Source: Hydrogenophaga intermedia (GTDB lineage: Bacteria; Pseudomonadota; Gammaproteobacteria; Burkholderiales; Burkholderiaceae_C). Taken from it: a DNA stretch of 35,295 nt. The notes below the pieces were generated by a model, which saw only the letters and a program-made list of their open reading frames with translations, was not told the DNA's origin and ran no database searches. A program made the translations under genes and the position numbers. Each line of letters starts with the position of its first letter. Positions within the stretch are counted from its first letter, which is position 1. The stretch is taken from assembly GCF_000723405.1 (NCBI RefSeq), contig NZ_CCAE010000047.1, forward strand, positions 1-35,295. The letters run 5' to 3'. Positions 23,825-31,113 of the stretch are shown here, one piece after another.

Positions 23825-24816
23825 TTGGCGGCCTCGCTGACGACGGTGTCGATCAGCTTGGGGTCGATGCGCTTCTTGAGCGACTCCACCACGCCCGCGG
23901 TGCTGCGGCGGAAGTCGGCGCGGCCTTGCGGGGTAATCGGGGTGAAGGTCATGCCGGCCTTGACCAGCTGCTGGCGCCAGCGCTCATCCTCGCGCGCCGC
24001 CTCGGCGCGCTGCCAGGTCATGGCCTCTTTCATGGAGGCCATGACCGCTTCCTGCTGTGGCTTGCTCAGGCGCTCGAACAGGCGCTTGTTGGCGGCGGCG
24101 TTGATGAAGTCGTAGAAGTGGCCGGTGTCGGACAGGTGCTTCTGCACCTCGTTGAAGCGGCGGCTGGCGATGATGTTGTACGGGTTCTCGTGGCCGTCCA
24201 GCACGCCCTGCTGCATGGCCGAATACACCTCCTTGACGTCCATGGCGACCGGGTTGGCGCCCAGTGCGCGGAAGGTGTCCAGGTGCACCTCATTGGGCTG
24301 CAGGCGGATCTTCAGGCCCTTGAAGTCGGCCGACGACGTGATGGGCCGCACGTTGTTGGTCACGTGGCGAAAACCCAGCTCGCCGTAGCCCAGGCTGATG
24401 AAGCCCTTCTGCGCCATGCGCTCGTCGAACAGCTTGCCCACCGGGCCGTCCATGACGCGGAAGGCGGCTTCGCGCGAGTGGAACAGGAAGGGCAGGCTGA
24501 CGGCCTCGTACTCCGGCACGATGCGGGTGAAATAGGCGATGGAGGTGACGATGGCGAAGACCGTGCCGGAGCGGACCTGGTCGACGTTCTCCGCCGCGCC
24601 GCCCAGCTGCATGTTGGGGAACAGGTCCACCTGCAGTTCGCCCTTGGTGCGTGCCTCGACCTCTTTCTTGAAGATCTCCATCACCTTGGTGGCGGTGTGG
24701 TCCGCGGGAAAGTTGCCCGCCACGCGAAGCCGTTGCTGCGCCATGGACGGGGCGTGAAGACCCGCAAAGGTCAGGGCGGCGGCGGCCGAAAGGAGGAGGG
24801 ATCGGCGAAACTTCAT
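23821..24816 (-). CDS. dctP: TRAP transporter periplasmic binding protein (DctP family)
   Basis: The 331-residue product begins MKFRRSLLLSAAAALTFAG with signal cleavage near AQQ (residue 24); AAGGAA lies six bases before the ATG. The mature part shows the DctP pattern: LRVAGNFPADHTATKVMEIF, LPFLFHSREAAFRVMDG, KIRLQPNE with the substrate-anchoring Arg, and MQQGVLDGHENPYNII. It is the first gene of a six-gene operon whose junctions are mostly 4-base overlaps. It captures the operon's substrate in the periplasm; the conserved Arg suggests a carboxylate or similar acid group. Confidence 0.92.
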   Translation of the reverse strand: MKFRRSLLLSAAAALTFAGLHAPSMAQQRLRVAGNFPADHTATKVMEIFKKEVEARTKGELQVDLFPNMQLGGAAENVDQVRSGTVFAIVTSIAYFTRIVPEYEAVSLPFLFHSREAAFRVMDGPVGKLFDERMAQKGFISLGYGELGFRHVTNNVRPITSSADFKGLKIRLQPNEVHLDTFRALGANPVAMDVKEVYSAMQQGVLDGHENPYNIIASRRFNEVQKHLSDTGHFYDFINAAANKRLFERLSKPQQEAVMASMKEAMTWQRAEAAREDERWRQQLVKAGMTFTPITPQGRADFRRSTAGVVESLKKRIDPKLIDTVVSEAAK

Positions 24817-24892
24817 GGCAATTCCTTCGCTGGAGCAGCGGATGGGTGTTGAGGGATGTGGACCCCGGAAAATGCAAGAACCGTGCAAGTGC

Positions 24893-24920
24893 ATTATCTT
24901 TTCGGGAAATCTGATGTCAA
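24893..24920 (-). promoter_or_regulatory. Sigma-70-type promoter of the TRAP/hydantoinase operon
   Basis: On the minus strand a perfect TTGACA (24920-24915) and GATAAT (24898-24893) are 16 bp apart, giving a leader of about 70 bases before dctP. An AATGCA-N13-TGCATT inverted repeat (24871-24895) spans the -10 and start site and could be a repressor site. Confidence 0.6.
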
Positions 24921-24929
24921 CCGGGTATT

Positions 24930-24950
24930 TACGCACCTGAACGGTGCGTA
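24930..24950. promoter_or_regulatory. Palindrome in the dctP-GntR divergent region (candidate operator)
   Basis: TACGCACC-TGAAC-GGTGCGTA has perfect 8-bp arms. It lies ten bases upstream of the -35 of the dctP promoter and 73 bp before the GntR gene. Its position suits the FCD-type GntR regulator encoded beside it; binding is not shown. Confidence 0.5.
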
Positions 24951-25022
24951 CTGCATTCAATTTGACTTAAGCTCGCACCAAGATAATTCACTTATGGTGG
25001 CGCAGCTCAAGCCTGCATTCAA

Positions 25023-25769
25023 ATGGGGAAGGCCGTGGACAAGCCTGTGACTGAGGCCCGACAAGGGCCCGCGCCCGTGGCGGGCGCGGAAGAACCGCCC
25101 GGCGCGGAGGAGCGACGGCGCCGGCATGGCGTGCACGCCGACGTTTGCGGGCACATCCGCAACCTGATCGTCCACGGCGAACTGGCCTCGGGCGAGCGCA
25201 TCAACGAGCTGGGGCTCAGCGAGGCGCTGGGGGTGTCGCGCACACCCATCCGGGAAGCCCTGAAGGTGCTGGCGGCGGAGGGCCTGGTCGAACTCCTGCC
25301 TAATCGGGGCTCGCGCGTGACGACGCCCTCCACGGACGAGATCGTCAACCTGTTCGCGGTGATCGCCGCCCTGGAGCGCCTGGCGGTGGAGACGGTGACG
25401 CTGCAGGCCTCGGCGCCGGCGCTGGCGCGGCTGCGCGCGCTGCACGACGAAATGCTGCGGCGCTACGCGGAAGGCGACCGCGACCGCTACTTCGAACTCA
25501 ACCACCGCATCCACGAAACCATCATCGAGATGGCGGCCAACCCACAACTCAGCCGCACCCACGCCGACCTGATGACGCGCGCTCGGCGGCCGCGCTTCGT
25601 GGCCATCACCTCCGACGGGCGTTGGGACGAGTCGGTGAAGGAGCACGAGCTGGTGATGTCGGCCATGGAGCTGCGCGACGCGCGCTTCGCGGGCGAGATC
25701 CTGTTCCGGCACGTGCTCAAGACCGGCACGGCCTACATCCAGTCGCTGGCCGCCGCCAGCAAGGGCTGA
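25023..25769 (+). CDS. GntR-family (FadR subgroup, FCD domain) transcriptional regulator
   Basis: The 248-residue product has a disordered leader (1-35), a winged helix-turn-helix (38-102, with ELGLSEALGVSRTPIREALK and LVELLPNRGSRV) and a helical FCD effector domain (about 107-240). Candidate metal/ligand histidines in the latter are in NHRIHETI, KEHELVM and FRHVLK. The start is uncertain: the ATG at 25023 has no strong ribosome site, and the GTG at 25035 has GGGAAGG too close before it. It is divergent from the TRAP/hydantoinase operon, with the palindrome between, and most likely regulates that operon in response to the substrate or an acid product. Confidence 0.88.
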   Translation: MGKAVDKPVTEARQGPAPVAGAEEPPGAEERRRRHGVHADVCGHIRNLIVHGELASGERINELGLSEALGVSRTPIREALKVLAAEGLVELLPNRGSRVTTPSTDEIVNLFAVIAALERLAVETVTLQASAPALARLRALHDEMLRRYAEGDRDRYFELNHRIHETIIEMAANPQLSRTHADLMTRARRPRFVAITSDGRWDESVKEHELVMSAMELRDARFAGEILFRHVLKTGTAYIQSLAAASKG

Positions 25770-25802
25770 AGCCCCGGAGGGGGCGCAGCGCAGCCCGGCG
25801 CA

Positions 25803-25815
25803 GCGGGTGGCCCGC
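25803..25815. terminator. Short GC stem between convergent genes
   Basis: GCGGG-TGG-CCCGC lies in the 51-bp gap between the GntR and CHASE2 genes, just 3' of the CHASE2 stop (25821). There is no T-run; a weak terminator at best. Confidence 0.3.
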
Positions 25816-25820
25816 CACGC

Positions 25821-27626
25821 TCAGGGATCGATGCGCTTGTCCGCCTCCTCGGCCGCGTGGCGGTTCCAGGCCTCGACGGGGTCGCCGTCCGACAGCGCGC
25901 GCCAGAAGGCGTGCGCGTGCCGCGCCACCGTTTCCCCCCAGCCCAGCACGCCGGCCAGGGCCGTGAGCCCCACGTACTCAACGACCACCAGGGGGCCCTG
26001 GCGGAACACCCCGAATCCGAGGCAGACGATGGCCAGCGTCACCAGCGCATAGACCAGCACCTCGGTCACGCGCAGCCCCAGCGCCAGGCGGTGGACGTCG
26101 TGGCGGCCAAACACGGGCTGGCCGCTCAGCAGCATCCACAGCGCCAGGGTCAGCGGCAACAGAATCAGCAAGCGCCCCGGGCCGCCCGCGGCGCTGCACA
26201 GGTAGGCCAGCAGCCAGACGAGCAGGGCCCCCAGGACAAGCCATCGCAAGGCCTTGCCGCGTGTCCCCGCATGCCGGCGCGCGAGGTCCGCGAAACGTTC
26301 CCAGCTTTGGAAGGGCGCGGATTTCCTGGAAGCCGCATGCGCCGTGCGAGCCGCTTTCAATCGACCGCGTTGCCAGCACTTGTAGGGCACGAGCGCGCCC
26401 GCAACCAGGCACAGACTGGCCAGGCTGAACAGCGTGGCCTTCTGCCAGCCGGTCCAGGTCCAGCCGTCCCAAGGCCACTCGAAGCCGCCGCCGCCCATGT
26501 AGCGGCCGTTCAGCGTGATCAGGTTGTCCAGCGCCACCGCATGCGCATGCACGCCCGGCAAGCGGCCGTGCACGGGCGAAAGCACGTGGTCGTTGATGGC
26601 GATCAGATCGACGCCGATGAGCACGAAGCGCTCGCGCAGCGCGTGGTCGAGCTCCTCCGCCGTGAAGCCGATGCCCTTGAACGCCGAGGCAGGCACCACC
26701 TGGTTGTAGGGGCACAGCGGGGCCGGCTTCTGGTATTCCTGCGCCCACACCCAGTGCCACACGCGCCGCGCGAGCCCGTTGAAGGGCACGGCCTCCGACC
26801 AGTGCCACTCGCCGCGGCAGATCGGGTCATAGCCTTTCCCATCCATGCGGGGCCTGACCATGATCTCCAGGTTGCTCGCCGCGGCGGCGGTGGGCCAGAG
26901 CAGTGCCATGGGTTCGCTGGTGTCGCGCGGGCAGTTCTGCGGGTCGTGCAGGCAGTGCAGGGTCAGCGCCACCGAGGGCGCGCGGCGCGCCCGGTCGTGC
27001 GCCGCGGGGCCCGAGGCGGGGTTGAGCGGGTACACCCATTGGTGCTGGTCAAGCCGGTCGACCTCGACCGGGGCGCGCACCGGCTGGGCGCAGCGCTCAC
27101 CCGTGGGCGTTCGCGCGGTCGACAGCATGAGCTCGACGTTGGAGCTGAGGTCCACGCGCTGGTAGGTCGCGTAGTAGAAGGGCACGCCGTTGGCCGCCGC
27201 CGCGCACACGGCCTCGCGCAGCCGCTCCACCTGTGGCTGGGGCCGGTCGTCCAGGAAGACCACGTCCAGGAACACGGCCCGCGGCTGGTGCGCGGCGATG
27301 CGCCCGATCAGGCGCTGATGGAAGTCCAGGGGCACGGGCCAGGTCAGGCCGTACTCGTCGAGGTCGCCGTCGTCGATGGTCACGACCGCGATGCGCGCCT
27401 GCCCCTGCGTGCCGTAGTCCTGCGTGAGCAGCGGCGCGAAGCTGCGCGCGGCCAAGCGCTTGAGGATCTCGTCGCTGTCGAAGAAGTTGGACAGCCAGGC
27501 CAGCCCCAGCCCCGCCACGATCGTGCACAGCACCACCAGCGGCACCGGCGGCGGTGGAGCGGGTGGAGCGGGTGGAGCGGGTGGAGGGCAGGCCGGCGCG
27601 GGCGCGCCGCTGTCCTCAGCTGCCAC
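25821..27626 (-). CDS. CHASE2-domain membrane protein without an output domain
   Basis: The frame is open from 27689, but residues before the GTG at 27626 overlie the end of the protease gene, so I start there (601 residues; the start remains uncertain). A Pro/Ala-rich N-terminus (PPAPPAPPAPPPP) precedes TM1 (about 28-48). An extracytoplasmic CHASE2 domain (about 70-395) follows, with typical strands IAVVTIDDGDLDEYG, PRAVFLDVVFLDD and, near its end, FVLIGVDLIAINDHVLSPV and LPGVHAHAVALDNLI. Three or more C-terminal membrane segments follow, then a short charged tail ending EEADKRIDP. CHASE2 is a sensor domain usually joined to cyclases, kinases or GGDEF units; none is present, so signalling must go through partners. 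It is the last gene of the module with the M48 protease. Confidence 0.82.
   Translation of the reverse strand: MAAEDSGAPAPACPPPAPPAPPAPPPPVPLVVLCTIVAGLGLAWLSNFFDSDEILKRLAARSFAPLLTQDYGTQGQARIAVVTIDDGDLDEYGLTWPVPLDFHQRLIGRIAAHQPRAVFLDVVFLDDRPQPQVERLREAVCAAAANGVPFYYATYQRVDLSSNVELMLSTARTPTGERCAQPVRAPVEVDRLDQHQWVYPLNPASGPAAHDRARRAPSVALTLHCLHDPQNCPRDTSEPMALLWPTAAAASNLEIMVRPRMDGKGYDPICRGEWHWSEAVPFNGLARRVWHWVWAQEYQKPAPLCPYNQVVPASAFKGIGFTAEELDHALRERFVLIGVDLIAINDHVLSPVHGRLPGVHAHAVALDNLITLNGRYMGGGGFEWPWDGWTWTGWQKATLFSLASLCLVAGALVPYKCWQRGRLKAARTAHAASRKSAPFQSWERFADLARRHAGTRGKALRWLVLGALLVWLLAYLCSAAGGPGRLLILLPLTLALWMLLSGQPVFGRHDVHRLALGLRVTEVLVYALVTLAIVCLGFGVFRQGPLVVVEYVGLTALAGVLGWGETVARHAHAFWRALSDGDPVEAWNRHAAEEADKRIDP
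27553..27588. repeat. Four tandem 9-bp repeats within the CHASE2 gene
   Basis: GGTGGAGCG occurs three times in a row (27553-27579), followed by GGTGGAGGG (27580-27588). On the minus strand it encodes the Pro-Pro-Ala run of the CHASE2 protein. Copy-number changes would keep the frame. Confidence 0.8.
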
Positions 27627-29211
27627 GCGCGGCCTCGTCGCAGCGCTCACGCATGTCGGCCTGCACCAGCTTGCATTCGCCGAGCACACGCTGCGCGTCC
27701 TCGGGCAGGCCGCTTCGCCGGTACAGGGCGATCAGGCGCGGGTAGGCAGAAGGCGCGCGGGAGAACCGGTCGAAGGCGGTCTTGCCGATCTGGCGCGCGG
27801 CGTCGCGCTTGCCGCGGTCTTTCTCGAAGATGGCCGCGGTTTCGTACACGTCCCACGTGGTGGGCGTCCAGCGCGGCGCGCGGGCCAGGTGGGCCTCGGC
27901 CTCGCGCCGCTTGCCGGTGGCCTTCAGGGCGTCCACCATCAGCGTGTTGGGCAGGGCGTGCTGGGCCAGCGGGCCGCTTCGCACCAGCGGTGTCAGCAGC
28001 GCCGCGGCCGGACCGGGCTCGCCCTTGACCAGCAGGTCGCGGGCCTCGAACACCTTGGTGTAGCCATCGGCGATGCCCTTGACGGCCGGGCGATTGACCA
28101 CCGCCTCGAAGGGTTGCACGCGCGGCGCGACCTTGGGCACTTCCTTCTTGTAGGCGTTCTCGAAGTAGGCGTTGATGTCGCTCAGGCGCTGCTGGCCGTC
28201 CTCGTGCGTGCGCGACAAGGCGCCAATGATCTGGCCGGCGCCCATGTCCAAGGTCTGCTTGAGGCCCTGGTCGAGCTGGCCCGACGCGAACAGCGTGTTC
28301 AGGGTCTCCTGCTTGCGGGCCTGCTGCTCGGCCAGGCGCTGGGCGCGCAGGTCGTCCCACTGCGCCACCATCTCCAGCCAGGGCACCAGGCCGGCGAAGT
28401 AGCTGTAGCCCGCGCGCACCATCAAGTCCATGCCGAGGCGGTCGGCCTCGCTCTCCTGGCGGCGCGACCAGGCGGGGTGCAGCGCCAGGTCGCTGAACTT
28501 GATCATCACCTCCAGCTCGCCCAGGGCTTTCTGCTGGCTGGGCGTGAGCGCGGCGCTGGCCGCGCGCTGGCCGCCGATGGCGTCCAGCGCGTTGCGCGTG
28601 CCCATGCCCACGGCCAGCATGGACGACAGCTGCTTCTGCGTGCGCGTGAAGACGTTGGAGTCGTGGTGCTTCAGCAGCACGTGCGCCAGCTCGTGCGCCA
28701 GCAGCGCGGCGAGCTGGTCCTCGTTCTTGAGCGAGCGCAGGTAGGCCACCGAGAGGTAGACGTTGCCGTCGGCCGTGGCGCCCGCGTCCAGTTCGCCACT
28801 GGCCACCACGTGCACTTGGCCGGGTATCTGCGTCAGGCCGCTGGCCGCCTTGAGCTTGTCGAGCACGCCATTGGCGTAGGTGGTGAAGCCCTCCATGGGC
28901 ACCACGCCGCGCGAGACCTCCATCTCCGCGAGGTCGCGCTCTTCGCCGATGGCCTCGTTGGACTTCGTGTACGCACCTGGCTTGAGCTCGTCGATCTGCG
29001 GCTTGTTCTTGTCACCGCCGAGCAGGCCACCCAGAAAGCCGCCAATGGCCTTGATCGGGGCGGGCGCTTCGCCACCGGGCGCCGGCGCGGTGCCCGTGCG
29101 GTTCGCCGGATCGGTGGGGTCGCCGCCCTGCTGCGCGAGGGCGGGCAGGCACAGCGCCAGTGCCAGCATCAGGGGCAGCGCGGTGCGGCGCGGGCGGGCC
29201 GGCGCCATCAT
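27616..29211 (-). CDS. Exported M48-family metalloprotease with helical repeat C-terminus
   Basis: I start at the ATG of 29211, overlapping the stop of the upstream gene (ATGATG), giving 531 residues. Residues 1-27 (MMAPARPRRTALPLMLALAL then CLPALAQQ) are a signal peptide; the Cys at 21 lies before the AQQ cleavage site, so a lipoprotein is less likely. A Gly-rich GGFLGGLLGGDK segment follows. The zinc motif is HELAH (173-177), with the third ligand Glu253 in QESEADRLG, the M48 pattern. The C-terminal 200 residues are helical and end with TPR-like repeats (LLVKGEPGPAAALLTPLV, then DALKATGKRREAEAHL), as in BepA-type proteases of outer-membrane assembly. It probably acts in the periplasm on envelope proteins, together with its two operon partners. 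Confidence 0.9.
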   Translation of the reverse strand: MMAPARPRRTALPLMLALALCLPALAQQGGDPTDPANRTGTAPAPGGEAPAPIKAIGGFLGGLLGGDKNKPQIDELKPGAYTKSNEAIGEERDLAEMEVSRGVVPMEGFTTYANGVLDKLKAASGLTQIPGQVHVVASGELDAGATADGNVYLSVAYLRSLKNEDQLAALLAHELAHVLLKHHDSNVFTRTQKQLSSMLAVGMGTRNALDAIGGQRAASAALTPSQQKALGELEVMIKFSDLALHPAWSRRQESEADRLGMDLMVRAGYSYFAGLVPWLEMVAQWDDLRAQRLAEQQARKQETLNTLFASGQLDQGLKQTLDMGAGQIIGALSRTHEDGQQRLSDINAYFENAYKKEVPKVAPRVQPFEAVVNRPAVKGIADGYTKVFEARDLLVKGEPGPAAALLTPLVRSGPLAQHALPNTLMVDALKATGKRREAEAHLARAPRWTPTTWDVYETAAIFEKDRGKRDAARQIGKTAFDRFSRAPSAYPRLIALYRRSGLPEDAQRVLGECKLVQADMRERCDEAARGS

Positions 29212-29588
29212 GGCCTCGCCGGCGCACAGCCGCTGTTGGCGCCGCGGCCCGCGCCCATGGGCGGCGCGTCGCGCGAGGTGGCCACCACGTGGCAGGTGGC
29301 GTTGACCTCGGCCTTCAGGCGCAAGGCACGGCGCTCCAGCCACAGGTCCTGGCCACCGACGTTCACGCGCACCCGGCTGTGGTCCGCGCTGGTTTCCAGC
29401 ACGCGCGGCTTGTGCGCCAGTTCCGCCGCCGGCACCAGGCGCACCTTCTCGCCCCCATCGGGTTGCGCGTAGGCCTCCACCTGCGGCGGATTGGCCACCA
29501 CGCCGATGACTTCCTCTCGCTGCGCCTGCGCCGCGCCGGCCACCACCAGCGCCAGCAGCGCCCCGCTCCACCTGCCCATGCGTCTCAT
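29208..29588 (-). CDS. Small exported protein, possibly SH3-like
   Basis: The 126-residue product starts at the ATG of 29588 (MRRMGRWSGALLALVVAG), five bases after AGGGGG. The signal peptide ends at AQA (about residue 22). The mature part is beta-rich (VIGVVANPPQVEAYAQPDG, then KVRLVPAAELAHKPRVLE and VRVNVGGQDLWLERRALRL), which looks like a bacterial SH3-type fold, but I do not recognise a named family. A single Cys near residue 99 and another near the end could form a disulfide. It is the first gene of the module with the M48 protease, whose ATG overlaps its stop. A role as a wall- or protein-binding partner of the protease is inference. Confidence 0.72.
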   Translation of the reverse strand: MRRMGRWSGALLALVVAGAAQAQREEVIGVVANPPQVEAYAQPDGGEKVRLVPAAELAHKPRVLETSADHSRVRVNVGGQDLWLERRALRLKAEVNATCHVVATSRDAPPMGAGRGANSGCAPARP

Positions 29589-29664
29589 GTGTCCCCCCTT
29601 GGTCACATACATCGGCCGACACGGTTGTTACAAAAACCGACAAATACTACCGATGCAGTAGCGC

Positions 29665-31113
29665 TTACGGCCGACCGCCGGTCTGCCGAGGGGGATGGGT
29701 GGTCACCGGCGGGCGCCGGTGGAACCAGGGCCGCGCCGCTTCCAGTTGCGCGCACAGGCGCAGCAACAGGCCTTCTTCACCATAGCGCGCCGCGAACTGG
29801 CAGCCGATCGGCAGGCCGTCGTCCGTCCAGTGCAGCGGCACGGAGGCCGCGGGCTGGCCGGTGACGTTGAAGGGGTAGGTGAAGGGCAGGTAGGCCACCA
29901 CCTTCGCGAGCCAGGCCTGCGAGTCGCTGGTGCGGATGTCGAACCAGCCCAGCGGGCGCGGCGTCTGCGCCAGCGTGGGCGTGAGCCAGATGTCGTACCG
30001 CCCGAAGAAGCCCGCGATGCGCCGCGCCTGGCGGTGCAGGCCCTGGAGGTTGAGGATGTAGTCGGCCGCGCTGAGGCCGCGTGCGGATTCGGCCAGCGCG
30101 TAGGTCAGCGGCTCCACCAGTTCGCGATCGGGCATGGCGCCGCCAGTGGCGCGCGCGATGTTGGCCATGGTGTTGGCGGCGAACACCATCTCGAACCCAC
30201 GCTCCAGCGCGGGGGCGTCGAAGTCGGGTGAGGCCTCTTCCACGTGGTGGCCCAGTTGTTCGCACAGGCGCGCGGCGTCTTCCACGGCGGCCACGCAGGC
30301 CGCGTCCACGGGCACGCCGGTGGGCGCGGCCTTGGCAAAGGCGATGCGCAGGCGGCCAGGCGTGCGGCCCACTTCGTCGAGCCAGGGCCGCTCGGGCGGC
30401 GCGGCGCTGTAGGGGTCGCCCGGCATCGGCCCGGCCAGGGCGTCGAGCAGGGCCGCGCTGTCGCGCACGCTGCGGCTCACCACGTGCTGGTGGGCCAGGC
30501 CGCTCAGGCCCTCGCCGCCTTCGGGGCCGGCGGTGACCCGCGCGCGCGTGGGCTTCAGGCCGAACAGGCCGCAGCACGAGGCGGGGATGCGGATGGAGCC
30601 GCCGCCGTCGGTGGCATGGGCCGCCGGCACCATGCCCGAGGCCACGGCCGCCGCCGCGCCGCCGCTGGAGCCGCCGGGCGTGAGCGAGAGGTCCCAGGGG
30701 TTGCGGGTGACGCCGTAGAGCAGCGATTCGGTGGCGGGCGAGAGGCCGAACTCGGGCGAGTTGGTCTTGCCCGCGATGACCAGGCCGGCGCGGCGCATGC
30801 GCGCCACGATCTCGCTGTCGGCCGCCGGCATCTGGTGGGCGTAGAGGCGCGAGGACGCAGTGGTGGCGGCACCGGCCACCGAGGCCACCAGTTCCTTCAC
30901 CAGGAAGGGAACGCCATGGAAAGGGCCGGGCGGCAGGCCGCGCGCGATCTCGGCGCGCGCGGCATCGTGGAGCGGCGTGACCACGGCGTTGAGCGCCGGG
31001 TTGTGTCGCTCGATGCGCGCGAGCGCGGCGTCGAGCAATTCGCTCGGCGACACGTGGCCTTGCCGCACCAGAGCGGCCAGCCCCAAGCCGTCGTGCTGTT
31101 CGTAGTCGTTCAT
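29665..31113 (-). CDS. Amidase-signature-family hydrolase
   Basis: The 482-residue product starts MNDYEQHDGLGLAALVRQG at 31113, overlapping the stop of the enolase-superfamily gene (ATGA). The Ser-cisSer-Lys triad is visible: Lys73 (FLVKELV), PGGSSGG with Ser149/150, and nucleophile Ser173 (DGGGSIRIP). The length is normal. The family hydrolyses carboxamides to acid plus ammonia; specificity cannot be read. It closes the ABC/isomerase/enolase-type operon and probably releases an acid from an amide brought in by the transporter. Confidence 0.9.
   Translation of the reverse strand: MNDYEQHDGLGLAALVRQGHVSPSELLDAALARIERHNPALNAVVTPLHDAARAEIARGLPPGPFHGVPFLVKELVASVAGAATTASSRLYAHQMPAADSEIVARMRRAGLVIAGKTNSPEFGLSPATESLLYGVTRNPWDLSLTPGGSSGGAAAAVASGMVPAAHATDGGGSIRIPASCCGLFGLKPTRARVTAGPEGGEGLSGLAHQHVVSRSVRDSAALLDALAGPMPGDPYSAAPPERPWLDEVGRTPGRLRIAFAKAAPTGVPVDAACVAAVEDAARLCEQLGHHVEEASPDFDAPALERGFEMVFAANTMANIARATGGAMPDRELVEPLTYALAESARGLSAADYILNLQGLHRQARRIAGFFGRYDIWLTPTLAQTPRPLGWFDIRTSDSQAWLAKVVAYLPFTYPFNVTGQPAASVPLHWTDDGLPIGCQFAARYGEEGLLLRLCAQLEAARPWFHRRPPVTTHPPRQTGGRP

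Noticed and set aside
24993..25049. ATG just before the GntR gene opening an 18-codon frame (MVAQLKPAFKWGRPWTSL)
   Set aside because: It overlaps the GntR start in another frame and has no clear ribosome site; a regulatory leader peptide is possible but unsupported.
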